Shown here: positions 8,447-17,032 of the stretch, piece after piece | Numbering within the stretch: the stretch's first letter is position 1 | Layout of the letters: the number at the start of each line of letters is the position of its first letter | Assembly: GCA_006226595.1 (NCBI GenBank) | Contig: SBGP01000107.1 | Coordinates: 50,322 to 114,321, forward strand | DNA from: Deltaproteobacteria bacterium | GTDB taxonomy: Bacteria > Myxococcota_A > UBA796 > GCA-2862545 | DNA length: 64,000 nucleotides | Reading direction: 5' to 3' | The notes under the pieces: model-generated | The model's database searches: none | The model's input: only the letters and a program-made list of their open reading frames with translations | What the model was told of the DNA's origin: nothing | Position numbers and translations under genes: made by a program

Positions 8447-8451
8447 CCGCC

Positions 8452-9567
8452 ATGCACACCAAGCTCGCCAAGGAGATGGGCCTCGAGGCCCCGATCTTCG
8501 CGTTCACCCGCTCCAAGGAAGTCGTGCTCGAGGTGTCCCGAAAGGGCGGCCTCGGCGTACTCGGCGCCGTCGCAATGACCCCCGAGGAACTCGACGAGGC
8601 CTGCACCTGGCTCGACGAACGCCTCGACGGCAAGCCCTACGGCGTCGATACGGTCATGCCGATGGCCTACGAGGGCAAGGGCGAGGAGTGGACCGAAGAG
8701 AAGCTCCGCGCGCTGATCTCGCCGGCGCATCACCAGTTCGTCGCGCACCTGCTCGAGAAGTACGGCGTGGGCGAGCTTCCCGCCGACTACGAGCGCAAGG
8801 GCGAGGATCTGCTCGGGTGGAGCGACGAGCGGGGTCGCGCGCACGTCGAGGTCGCCCTGCGGCACCCGATCGCGCTCATCGCCAACGCGCTGGGCACCCC
8901 GCCGGCGGACTGCATCGAGCTGGCGAAGGAGCACGGCGTGAAGATCGCGGCGCTGTGCGGCAAGAAGAAGCAGGCGCTCCGCCACAAGGAGGCCGGGCTC
9001 GACATCATCATCGCCCAGGGCACCGAGGCGGGCGGCCACACCGGCGAGGTGGCGGGCATGGTGCTCACCCCCGAGATCGTCGATGCGGTCGGCGACACGC
9101 CCGTGCTCACCGCGGGCGGCATCGGCTCGGGTCGTCAGATGGCCGCGGCCCTCGCGCTCGGCGCTCAAGGCGTGTGGACCGGCTCGATCTGGCTCACGAC
9201 CCGCGAGCACCTCGACTACCACGCGCCGATCGTCGTCGAGAAGCTGCTCGAGGCCCAGAGCACCGACACCGTGCGCTCCCGTGCGATCTCGGGCAAGCCC
9301 GCGCGCCAGCTGAAGACCGCGTGGACCGAGGCCTGGGAGAGCAAGGAGAGCCCCGGTTACCTGCCGATTCCGCTGATGTGGATGGTCCAGGCCGAGGCGG
9401 TCGAGCGCATCTACCACCACAGCAACAAGCCGCTCGCGGGCTCGCCGGTCGGCCAGATCGTCGGCTCGATGAACGAGATCAAGCCCACCGCCGAGGTGAT
9501 GGACGCGCTGATCACCGAGTGTCAGGCGACGCTCGAGCGCCTGTGTCGCCTCGGGGGGCTCGCATGA
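8452..9567 (+). CDS. Nitronate monooxygenase-family FMN flavoprotein
   Basis: These 371 residues form a TIM-barrel FMN protein of the 2-nitropropane dioxygenase superfamily. FMN and active-site motifs are visible: IIIAQGTEAGGHTGEVAG with the family His, TAGGIGSGRQMAAALALGAQ and GVWTGSIWL. Members are annotated as nitronate monooxygenases, but the superfamily also contains enoyl-CoA-related reductases such as mycobacterial IpdC, which acts in steroid ring catabolism. Given its place between an SDR and a GMC oxidoreductase under the same operators, a CoA-thioester role is at least as likely as nitronate oxidation. The start ATG 8452 follows the SDR stop by five bases. Confidence 0.85.
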   Translation: MHTKLAKEMGLEAPIFAFTRSKEVVLEVSRKGGLGVLGAVAMTPEELDEACTWLDERLDGKPYGVDTVMPMAYEGKGEEWTEEKLRALISPAHHQFVAHLLEKYGVGELPADYERKGEDLLGWSDERGRAHVEVALRHPIALIANALGTPPADCIELAKEHGVKIAALCGKKKQALRHKEAGLDIIIAQGTEAGGHTGEVAGMVLTPEIVDAVGDTPVLTAGGIGSGRQMAAALALGAQGVWTGSIWLTTREHLDYHAPIVVEKLLEAQSTDTVRSRAISGKPARQLKTAWTEAWESKESPGYLPIPLMWMVQAEAVERIYHHSNKPLAGSPVGQIVGSMNEIKPTAEVMDALITECQATLERLCRLGGLA

Positions 9568-11168
9568 GCGAGGGCTGGGACTACGTCATCGTCGGCGCGG
9601 GCTCGGCGGGCGCGGTCATCGCCGCTCGCCTGTCCGAGGACCCGAGCTGCCGGGTGCTGCTGCTCGAGGGTGGTGGGTCCGATCGCACCTCGATCTGCAC
9701 GGTTCCCGGCATGGTGTCGATCATCCACACCGTGCCGCAGGTGAAGAAGAAGTTCGACTGGGGCTACAAGACCAAGCCGAATGCGCGCACACTCGACCGC
9801 AAGATCCCCTACGTGCGCGGCAAGGTGCTCGGCGGAAGCTCCGCGATCAACGGCATGGTCTTCGTCCGCGGCAACCGCGCGAACTTCGACAGCTGGGAGG
9901 CCGACGGCTGTCCGGGCTGGGGCTACGGCGACGTGCTCCCGTACTTCAAGCGCTTCGAGGACTTCGAGGGCGGCCAGGACGACTGGCGAGGGCAGGGGGG
10001 GCCGATCAAGATCAGCCGCCCGACCGGCATCTCGCCCGTGTCCGAGGCGTTCATGCCGGCGGTCGCCGAGACCTGCGGCACCGAGATCCTCGACGACTAC
10101 AACGCGGGCTCGCAGGAAGGCGTGTCGCTGTTCCAGCTGACCTCGCGGGACGGCGTGCGCTACTCGACCGCCGAGGGCTATCTGCACCCCAACCTGTCGC
10201 GGCCGAACCTCGACATCGTGATGGGCGCGCTCGTCGACAAGGTGATCGTCGAGAACGGGCGCGCCACCGGCGTGAAGTACGCGGTGAACGGCGAGGACAA
10301 GGTCGCCCACGCGTCCTCCGAGGTCGTGCTCTCGGCCGGAGCCGTGGGTTCGCCGGCCATCCTGCTGCGCTCGGGCATCGGCCCGGCCGCGGATCTCGCC
10401 GCTCTCGGGCTCGACGTGGCCGCGGACCTGCCGGTTGGCCAGAACCTGCACGACCACCTGTTCTTCCCGCTCACCTTCATCACGCCGCGGGGCGGTCACA
10501 AGGGCACGCCGCTGCACTTCTTCGCGGGGATGATCCGCGAGAAGCTGTTCGGCGGCACCTGGTTCGGCCGCAGTGTGTTCGAGGTCGTGGCTTTCCTGAA
10601 GACCAACCCGGGCGAGGCCATCCCGAACCTGCAGCTGCACAGCCTGCCGTGGGCCTATCCGCACCCGAACCAGGACAACACCGAGGTTCGCCCGGACGTG
10701 GACAAGCGGGCGGCGTTCACGGTGCAGCCGACGCTCATCTACCCGAAGAGCCGTGGTGAGCTGAAGCTCTTGTCCCTCGACCCCGCGGACAAGCTGCACA
10801 TCGACCCGCACTACCTCGAGCACCCGGACGACGCGAAGACACTGCTCGACGGCATCGCGATGACGCGCGCGATCATGGCCCACCCGGCCATCGCTGGCGA
10901 GGTCGCCTCCGAGCTCGAGCCGGGCATCGACGGCGAGGCGCTCAAGAAGGAGCTGCCGAACCGCGTGGCGACCGTGTACCACCCGGTGGGCACCTGCCGC
11001 ATGGGCAGCGATGAGCGCGCGGTGGTCGACCCTCAGCTGCGCGTGCGTGGCATCGAGGGCCTGCGCGTGGCGGATGCGTCGATCATGCCCTCGGTGACCG
11101 GCGGCAACACGAACGCCCCGTGCATCATGATCGGCGAGAAGGCGGCGGACCTGATTCGCGGCCGGTGA
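9564..11168 (+). CDS. GMC-family FAD oxidoreductase (choline/alcohol dehydrogenase type)
   Basis: This is a 534-residue FAD enzyme of the glucose-methanol-choline family. The N-terminal Rossmann motif VIVGAGSAGAVIAARLSE, the GMC signature 1 VRGKVLGGSSAINGMVFVRG, signature 2 SAGAVGSPAILLRSGIGP, the catalytic His in YHPVGTCRMG and the C-terminal DASIMPSVTGGNTNAP are all present. Such enzymes oxidise primary or secondary alcohols to aldehydes or ketones; AlkJ-type members handle long aliphatic alcohols and other members oxidise sterols. It overlaps the preceding gene by ATGA and closes the operator-controlled operon. The likely role is oxidation of an alcohol produced by the P450s encoded elsewhere in the window. 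Confidence 0.9.
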   Translation: MSEGWDYVIVGAGSAGAVIAARLSEDPSCRVLLLEGGGSDRTSICTVPGMVSIIHTVPQVKKKFDWGYKTKPNARTLDRKIPYVRGKVLGGSSAINGMVFVRGNRANFDSWEADGCPGWGYGDVLPYFKRFEDFEGGQDDWRGQGGPIKISRPTGISPVSEAFMPAVAETCGTEILDDYNAGSQEGVSLFQLTSRDGVRYSTAEGYLHPNLSRPNLDIVMGALVDKVIVENGRATGVKYAVNGEDKVAHASSEVVLSAGAVGSPAILLRSGIGPAADLAALGLDVAADLPVGQNLHDHLFFPLTFITPRGGHKGTPLHFFAGMIREKLFGGTWFGRSVFEVVAFLKTNPGEAIPNLQLHSLPWAYPHPNQDNTEVRPDVDKRAAFTVQPTLIYPKSRGELKLLSLDPADKLHIDPHYLEHPDDAKTLLDGIAMTRAIMAHPAIAGEVASELEPGIDGEALKKELPNRVATVYHPVGTCRMGSDERAVVDPQLRVRGIEGLRVADASIMPSVTGGNTNAPCIMIGEKAADLIRGR

Positions 11169-11190
11169 CGCGTCCCGCGAACTTTCTCGC

Positions 11191-11212
11191 AACCTTCTCC
11201 GTGGTGCATCGT
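11191..11212 (+). promoter_or_regulatory. Candidate ECF-type autoregulatory promoter
   Basis: AAC at 11191-11193 and CGT at 11210-11212 are separated by 16 bases, the usual spacing of the -35 AAC and -10 CGT elements of ECF sigma promoters. It lies directly in front of the ECF gene, so it may be self-activated. Initiation six to nine bases after CGT would fall at or next to the ATG at 11221, giving an almost leaderless mRNA; no Shine-Dalgarno sequence is present there. Confidence 0.45.
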
Positions 11213-11220
11213 GTGTACCG

Positions 11221-11763
11221 ATGATGCGCCCTCCCACGCCCCCCGAGTCCGAGCTTCTCCGCCGCGCCGTCGCCGGTGAGCGGGAGGCACGTGCGGCCTT
11301 GCTCGAGGCGCACGGTCCGGTGGTGTGGGGGCTGTGCCGGCGGCTCTGCGCGGAACCCGAGGACGCCTACCAGGAGATCTGGGAGAAGCTGTTCCGCCGC
11401 CTGGGGCAGTTCGACCCTCAGGGTTCGGCGACGCTGCGCACCTGGGTGGCTCGGGTGGCCCACCATCACCTCATCGACCGCGAACGCACACGGCGTCGGC
11501 GGGGAGAGGTGGCGCCGGTCGAAGAGCTGCCTCCCGTCGAGTCCGGAGAGTGTCGGGTGGGCTTTCGCCTCGAGCTGGTGCGGGTCGAAGAGGCGCTGAC
11601 CCGCCTCGTGCCCGAGCAGCAGCGCGTCGTCCTCGCCCACTGCGTTCACGGGGTGCCGATGAAGGACATCGCCGCCGACGAGGGCGTGGCCCTCGGCACG
11701 GTGAAGGCGCGGCTGCACCGTGCGCGCGCCGAGCTGTTTCGCCTGGTACGGAGGTCGCCATGA
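11221..11763 (+). CDS. ECF-family RNA polymerase sigma factor
   Basis: These 180 residues have the two-domain layout of ECF sigma factors. Region 2 runs about residues 20-95 (PEDAYQEIWEKLFRRLGQFDP, then TLRTWVARVAHHHLIDRERTRRR) and region 4 about 115-175 (RVEEALTRLVPEQQRVVLAHC, with the helix-turn-helix MKDIAADEGVALGTVKARLHRAR). It directs RNA polymerase to a small regulon in response to an envelope signal. The next gene overlaps it by ATGA and encodes a membrane protein in the usual anti-sigma position. ATG 11221 is immediately followed by a second ATG, so the exact start may be one codon later. Confidence 0.92.
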   Translation: MMRPPTPPESELLRRAVAGEREARAALLEAHGPVVWGLCRRLCAEPEDAYQEIWEKLFRRLGQFDPQGSATLRTWVARVAHHHLIDRERTRRRRGEVAPVEELPPVESGECRVGFRLELVRVEEALTRLVPEQQRVVLAHCVHGVPMKDIAADEGVALGTVKARLHRARAELFRLVRRSP

Positions 11764-12695
11764 GTGCGGATCTCGAGGTGTTGTCGGCCTACCTGGCCGG
11801 GGAGCTGTCCACGGAGGCAACGGCGGAGCTCGAGGCGCGGCTGGCGGCCGAGCCGCTGCTCGCCGAGGAGCTGAGTGCCATGCAGCAGCTGAACGACCAC
11901 CTGGCGGATCTGGACGAGATGCCGCCTCCGCCCGAGCTGAACGAGGCGGTGCTCGCGGCCGCAGCGACGACGGCTGCGACCTCGGCGACGGTGGGCCTCG
12001 GCACGTGGCTCCTCGGAGGACTCGTGCTCGCCGGACTGGGGGCCGCGGCCTACCTCGCTCGCCCTGCGGTCGCGCCGATGCCGGCCCCCGAGTCGAGCGC
12101 CGTGCAGGCACCACCCGTGGCGCCGCCTGTCTCGAGAGTTCGCGAGGTCCTGGCCCGCGGCATCACCCTTCCCGCCGACGGCAGCTGCGAGTCGCTGGAG
12201 GCCTACGTGCCTCCCGCCATGGAGGGACGCCTCGACGCGGGGAGCACCGCGTGCATCGAGGCGGTGCGCCTCGGAGACGATGCCGAGCTGGCGGGCATGG
12301 CGAGCATGCTGCTGCTCCAGGACGCGTGGGTCCGCGAGGACAAGGACACGTGGCGGGCGCTGGCCGTGGACCACGTGAGCGCGATCGATCCCCTGGACGC
12401 GAACCTGTGGACCAAGCTCGCGCTCGATGCCCATCGGCAGGGCGACCACAGCTTCGCCGTTGCGACGGCCGTCGACGGACTCGAGGTCGCGGACACATGG
12501 CCCGACGAGGTGCGCGACCACCACACCACGACGCTCCACGTCGTGCGGGTCAACGCGCTGATCGCGCTCGATGCCGCGCCTGATGAGCTGCTGCCCGCGA
12601 TCGAGGGCTGGCACGGGCACGTGGCGGCCACGGGCGGCGACACGAGTCGGGTCGACGTGCTGTGTGCGGCCCACGGGGCCGACTGCGCGCCGTGA
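11760..12695 (+). CDS. Probable anti-sigma factor, single-TM
   Basis: This 311-residue protein is translationally coupled to the ECF gene. The N-terminal 60 residues (LEVLSAYLAGELSTEATAELE, then AEPLLAEELSAMQQLNDHLAD) resemble the helical sigma-binding domain of anti-sigma factors, but the zinc-binding His-x3-Cys-x2-Cys motif of the ZAS class is absent. One transmembrane helix lies at about 82-100, then a Pro/Ala linker, then a periplasmic domain of about 180 residues with three or four cysteines and helical repeats. It would hold the sigma factor at the membrane until a periplasmic signal arrives. The function is inferred from position and layout. Confidence 0.7.
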   Translation: MSADLEVLSAYLAGELSTEATAELEARLAAEPLLAEELSAMQQLNDHLADLDEMPPPPELNEAVLAAAATTAATSATVGLGTWLLGGLVLAGLGAAAYLARPAVAPMPAPESSAVQAPPVAPPVSRVREVLARGITLPADGSCESLEAYVPPAMEGRLDAGSTACIEAVRLGDDAELAGMASMLLLQDAWVREDKDTWRALAVDHVSAIDPLDANLWTKLALDAHRQGDHSFAVATAVDGLEVADTWPDEVRDHHTTTLHVVRVNALIALDAAPDELLPAIEGWHGHVAATGGDTSRVDVLCAAHGADCAP

Positions 12696-12711
12696 GCGCT
12701 ACACTGCGGCC

Positions 12712-13293
12712 ATGTCGAACCGGGACACCATGCTCGCTGTCGTCGTCGCAGGGCTCCTCGCCGCCGTGCTGTGGCTCCTGGTGCGCACCGAGCAGCTTGC
12801 CGCCGAGGTGGCCGCGCTGAGGGCCGATCGGGTCGTGGCGCCCGTCGCAGCGGCGCCCGTCGTGCGCGCCGCCGGGGGCGATGCGGGTCCGGCGGGCGCC
12901 AGGGTCGAGGCCGAGGCCAGCGCCGAGGGCGTGGCCGAGCTGGACGCGCGGGATCTCGAGGCCCTCGTGCACCGCACCGTCGCCCAGCAGACGCAGGAGC
13001 GCGAGGCGGAGCAGGCGGCGAAGTGGGTCGAGGCGGGCACACGGTGGACGGAGACCTTCGTCGGCGACCTGGTCGAGGAGGGCCTCGTGGCCGCAGAGCA
13101 GGAAGAGGCGGTGATCACCGTGCTCGTCAACGAGATGCACGACGGCATGGCGATGAAGTCACGCTTCGAGAGCGAGCCCGCCGAGGCCTGGGCCGAGTGG
13201 CAGGAGCTGGTCGCCGCCAACGATGCGCGGCTGACCGAGCTGATTGGCGAAGAGGCGACCCAGTCGCTCCGCGAGCGGACCGGGAGGAAGTAG
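12712..13293 (+). CDS. Membrane-anchored helical protein, unknown
   Basis: This is a 193-residue protein with an N-terminal anchor helix (TMLAVVVAGLLAAVLWLLV), a short coiled-coil segment (TEQLAAEVAALRADRV), an Ala/Val/Gly-rich linker and a charged helical C-terminal domain (LDARDLEALVHRTVAQQTQ, then WVEAGTRWTETFVGDLVEEG). The domain has the feel of small periplasmic stress sensors such as the CpxP/Spy or heavy-metal-resistance families, but no LTxxQ motif is clear. It follows the probable anti-sigma gene by 16 bases, so it is likely part of the ECF operon. Confidence 0.55.
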   Translation: MSNRDTMLAVVVAGLLAAVLWLLVRTEQLAAEVAALRADRVVAPVAAAPVVRAAGGDAGPAGARVEAEASAEGVAELDARDLEALVHRTVAQQTQEREAEQAAKWVEAGTRWTETFVGDLVEEGLVAAEQEEAVITVLVNEMHDGMAMKSRFESEPAEAWAEWQELVAANDARLTELIGEEATQSLRERTGRK

Positions 13294-13296
13294 GCG

Positions 13297-14895
13297 GTGG
13301 AACGCTGGCTCCGCTTCACGCCTGCTCTCGCGGTCGGCTTCGCGCTCACCCTGTTCGCACCGTCTCCCTGGGAGGGCACCGGTACGGTGCGGCTGCACGG
13401 CGAGCACGCGGTGGTCGAGGTTGCGGTCGATCTCGACGCGGGTGGACGCGTGCCTCTGGAAGGAGGCGAGATCGTCGTCGGCGACCGGCTCGAAGTGCGC
13501 GCGGGTCCCGAGGTGCGCGAGGTGCGCCTGGTCCATCGCCACGGCGACACCGTGGTCCCCGTGTCGCAGCGCTCCGAGACCGAGATCCACGCCGCGGTGG
13601 CGCGTCCCCGGAACGCCACGCTGCTGTTGTTCCTGCTCGGTCTGGTGGCGACGCTGTGGGTCGGCGAGGCCATGCCGCTGTGGGCCACGGCCATGCTCGT
13701 GCCGGTGCTCCTCGTCGCCGGCGGCGCGGCGAGCCCGACCCAGGCGCTGCAGCCGTTCTTTCACCCGGTGATTGCCCTGTTCCTCGCGGGCTTCGCCCTC
13801 GCGGATGCGGTCGCGCGGGTCGGACTCGACCATCGCCTCGCCCTGTCCGTGGTTGCGCGCGCCCGCACGCCCAGGACGCTGTTCGGGTCGATGCTCGTCC
13901 TCTCCGCGTTCCTGTCGATGTTCATGAGCAACACGGCGGCGGCGGCACTCCTCGTTCCGCTGGCCGTCTCGATCTGCGCGCCACTCGGTGAGGATGCGGC
14001 GGGCTTTCGACGGGCGCTCGTCCTCGGCATCGCGTACGCGGCGACCTTGGGTGGCGTTGGCAGCGCGCTCGGCACACCGGCGAACCCCATGGCTATGGCC
14101 TTCTTGCGCGATGCGGGGCAGGAGATCGGCTTCCTGGGCTGGTTTGCGTACGGCCTGCCGATGGTCGTGCTCTTCCTGCCGGTCGTCGGCGGTTGGGTGT
14201 GGTGGCAGCTCGGTGGGCACGTGTCCGAGTCCGCCTTCGCCGCGGGACGGGCCCTCGCGAGGGGTGAGCGCGAGGGGCTGCCGCCATTCACGCCGGCGGA
14301 GCGGCGTGTGCTGGGGGTGCTCGGCCTCGTGGTGCTCGGCTGGCTCACCGATCCCGTCCACGGCATTCATGCCGGTGTCATCGGGCTCGGCGGTGTGGTG
14401 TTGCTGGCTGGGCTCGACGAGATGGACACCCACCGACTCAAGCGCCTCGACTGGTCGGCCCTGCTCACCTTCGGTGGTGGCCTGTCCCTGGGCAGCGCGC
14501 TGGCCGCCAATGGCATCACCGACTGGATGGCGACACGCCTCGAGCTTCTCGCGGGTCTTCCGGGCATCGTAGGGGTGGGGGCGGTCGGACTGTGCGCGCT
14601 GGCGCTGACGGCGGTGGCCTCGAACACGGCATCGGCGGCCATCCTGATCCCCGTGGCGATTCCGCTCGCCGCCGTGCTCGACGTCGAGCCGACACTGCTC
14701 GTGCTCGTCGTGGCCGTCGCGAGCTCGATCGACTTCGCGCTGGTCATCGGCACGCCGCCGACGATGGTCGCCTACAGCACCGGCGAGTTCACCGCGTCCG
14801 AGATCTTCAAGCTCGGCGTTCTGCTCGATCTGCTGGGGCTCGCCGTGCTGATGACCGTGGTGGTCGGCCTGTGGGTGGTGCTCGGGCTCGTGTAA
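13297..14895 (+). CDS. DASS (SLC13) family anion:Na+ symporter with inserted soluble domain
   Basis: This 532-residue carrier starts at GTG 13297 after AGGAAG. Two SNT motifs, Ser211-Asn212-Thr213 and Ser442-Asn443-Thr444, each in a helix-hairpin context (FMSNTAAAALLVPLA; ASNTASAAILIPVA), are the Na+/substrate signature of divalent-anion symporters such as VcINDY. After the first hydrophobic helix (residues 8-22) about 80 residues (25-105) form a beta-rich, charged segment not expected in the family; the transport core starts near 107. The substrate could be a dicarboxylate, sulfate or similar anion. It is the last gene of the ECF operon, linking that operon to anion uptake. Confidence 0.85.
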   Translation: MERWLRFTPALAVGFALTLFAPSPWEGTGTVRLHGEHAVVEVAVDLDAGGRVPLEGGEIVVGDRLEVRAGPEVREVRLVHRHGDTVVPVSQRSETEIHAAVARPRNATLLLFLLGLVATLWVGEAMPLWATAMLVPVLLVAGGAASPTQALQPFFHPVIALFLAGFALADAVARVGLDHRLALSVVARARTPRTLFGSMLVLSAFLSMFMSNTAAAALLVPLAVSICAPLGEDAAGFRRALVLGIAYAATLGGVGSALGTPANPMAMAFLRDAGQEIGFLGWFAYGLPMVVLFLPVVGGWVWWQLGGHVSESAFAAGRALARGEREGLPPFTPAERRVLGVLGLVVLGWLTDPVHGIHAGVIGLGGVVLLAGLDEMDTHRLKRLDWSALLTFGGGLSLGSALAANGITDWMATRLELLAGLPGIVGVGAVGLCALALTAVASNTASAAILIPVAIPLAAVLDVEPTLLVLVVAVASSIDFALVIGTPPTMVAYSTGEFTASEIFKLGVLLDLLGLAVLMTVVVGLWVVLGLV

Positions 14896-14926
14896 AACCG
14901 CGCTTCGGCGTGGTAGATCCACGTCA

Positions 14927-17032
14927 ATGGACCCCAAGCATGCACTCGACGAGGCGCGGCGCCTGATCCGATCCGAAGGGGACGCCCGGGCCGAAGACAT
15001 CGAGCGGCTGCTCGGACAGGCCGAGTCGGAGCCGGCGCTGTGGCGTGAGGTGCACGCGACCCGCGGTCAGTGGCACATGGAGTCTGCCCGCTACGACGAG
15101 GCGCTCACGGTCGCCGAGAAGCTCCACGGCAGCCAGATCGAGTCCGCGCGAGCGGTGGGTCACAACCTCGCTGGTGCCGTCCATCTGCAGCGTGGCGACT
15201 ACGCGCTCGCCTTCGCGGAGTTCGAGGCAGCCCTCGCGCTCTACGGCGAGCGAGATGCCCAGGCGGTGGCGCGGATCGAGAACAACCTGGGGCTTCTGTG
15301 CTTGCGCATCCGCCAGCTGGAGGGCGCGGTGGCGCACTTCGGTCGCGCGGTGGCGTTCTTTGAGTCGGCCTCCGACGCGCTGTTCGCGGCACGGGTCCGC
15401 GCCAACCTGGGGATTGCCCTCGTCGACCTCGGTCAGCGCGTCGAGGCGCGGCAGACCCTCGAGCACGCCCTGGTGGCGCTCGCTTCCGACCCGTCCTGGG
15501 AGGCCAACGTCCAGGGCAGTCTGGCCGACCTGTGCGTCGACGAGGCCCGCTACGCCGAGGCCGAGGCCTGGTTGCGCAAGGCGCTCGTCACCCGGCGGCG
15601 CATCGGTCAGCGTCGCCAGCTGGCCGGCGGACACCTGCTCCTCGCGAAGACACTGCTCGCGCAGGATCGGGACGAGGAAGCCTGGAGCCACCTGGCGACC
15701 GGTCTGGCGATGGCCGAGGAGCTCGGGCTGCGCGAGAGCATCGCCGATGGCATGGAACTCAAGGCCCAGGCGCTGGCGAGGCGAGGCGAGTATCGCGAGG
15801 CCTACGAGCTGCACGTCGAGGTGGCGAGCCTCCGTGACGACCTGAGGCGAGACGAGCTCCAGCGACGCGTACTCGACGCCGAGAACCGCACGATCCTCGC
15901 CGAGGCCCGCAAGGACGCCGAGCGACGCCGTCTAGAGGCCGAGGAGCTGCGTGTCGCCAAGGAGAACGCGGAGGCTTCGCTGCGCGCGCGCTCCGAGTTT
16001 CTCGCCACCACGTCGCACGAGCTCAGGGGCCCGCTCACGGCGGTGCTCGGTGCCTGTGAGCTGCTCTCGTACCAGGTCCACGATCCGCGAGGTCGGGACC
16101 TGGTCGGGCTCGCGCTGTCTTCCGCGCGGCTGCTCCAGGACGTCGTCGGCGAGGTCCTGGAGCTGTCGCGACTGGACGCGGGGGACTTCGAGCTCGTCGA
16201 CGGCGTGATCGAGGTGCGCGCGCTGGTCGAGGACACCGCGGCCATGGCGAGCTCGGGAGGCGAGGTCCCCGTGCAGGTGCACGTTGACGAGGGGGTGCCG
16301 CATGCGGTGGCCGGCGATCCGTCACGCCTCAAGCAGGTGTTGCTGAACCTCGTCGGGAACGCGGTGAAGTACAGCGAACGCGGCGCGGTCGCGGTCCGCG
16401 TGACGTGTGCCGACGACGAGCTGCGCATCTCGGTGCGCGACCATGGACCCGGTATTCCCGAGTCCTTCGTGCCCCTGTTGTTCGAGCCCTTCGCGCGAGC
16501 CCAGACCGCCTTCGTGCGCGCTCGGAGCGGCACCGGACTGGGCTTGTCCATTGCGTCCCGGCTGTCGCGCGCCATGGGAGGCGACGTCGCGCTCGAGTCC
16601 ACGGGCCCCGAGGGGTCGACCTTCGCCCTGTGGCTGCCGGCACGCGAGGTGCGCAACGAGGCGCCAGACGAGGCTCCCATCGAGGAAGCCGTGGGCCTGA
16701 CGGTGCTCCTCGTCGAGGACGACGCCGTTGTGGGTCAGGTGCTGTGCTCGATGATCGGGGTGCTCGGACACCGCGCCAGTCACGTGGCCTCCGCGGAGAA
16801 GGCCCATGCCACGCTCCTCGAGGACACGCCGGACGTCGTGATCTCCGACCACCGACTTCCAGGCGAGTCTGGCCTCGACCTCGCGGCGAAGTGGGCCGAC
16901 AAGCTGCGCTTCATCGTGCTCTCCGGCGAGGTCAGCGCGGAGCTCAGCGACCAGGCGGCGGCGGTCGGCGTCGAGGCGGTGCTGTCGAAGCCCGTCGGCC
17001 TCGCGGCGCTCGGCGCGGCGCTCAACGGTTGA
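14927..17032 (+). CDS. Cytoplasmic TPR hybrid sensor histidine kinase with REC domain
   Basis: This 701-residue protein has no membrane segment. Residues about 35-300 are TPR-like repeats (YDEALTVAEKLHGSQ; GDYALAFAEFEAALALYGE; YAEAEAWLRKALVTRRR), followed by a coiled coil at 305-355. HisKA has the phospho-accepting His364 in TTSHELRGPLTAVLG. HATPase shows LKQVLLNLVGNAVKYSERG, RDHGPGIPESF and RSGTGLGLSIASRL. A C-terminal receiver carries Asp641 in VVISDHRLPGESG, with Lys in LSKPVG. TPR input implies a protein or peptide ligand in the cytoplasm. The output partner is unknown. Its 3' end overlaps the convergent sulfatase gene by 11 bases. Confidence 0.92.
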   Translation: MDPKHALDEARRLIRSEGDARAEDIERLLGQAESEPALWREVHATRGQWHMESARYDEALTVAEKLHGSQIESARAVGHNLAGAVHLQRGDYALAFAEFEAALALYGERDAQAVARIENNLGLLCLRIRQLEGAVAHFGRAVAFFESASDALFAARVRANLGIALVDLGQRVEARQTLEHALVALASDPSWEANVQGSLADLCVDEARYAEAEAWLRKALVTRRRIGQRRQLAGGHLLLAKTLLAQDRDEEAWSHLATGLAMAEELGLRESIADGMELKAQALARRGEYREAYELHVEVASLRDDLRRDELQRRVLDAENRTILAEARKDAERRRLEAEELRVAKENAEASLRARSEFLATTSHELRGPLTAVLGACELLSYQVHDPRGRDLVGLALSSARLLQDVVGEVLELSRLDAGDFELVDGVIEVRALVEDTAAMASSGGEVPVQVHVDEGVPHAVAGDPSRLKQVLLNLVGNAVKYSERGAVAVRVTCADDELRISVRDHGPGIPESFVPLLFEPFARAQTAFVRARSGTGLGLSIASRLSRAMGGDVALESTGPEGSTFALWLPAREVRNEAPDEAPIEEAVGLTVLLVEDDAVVGQVLCSMIGVLGHRASHVASAEKAHATLLEDTPDVVISDHRLPGESGLDLAAKWADKLRFIVLSGEVSAELSDQAAAVGVEAVLSKPVGLAALGAALNG

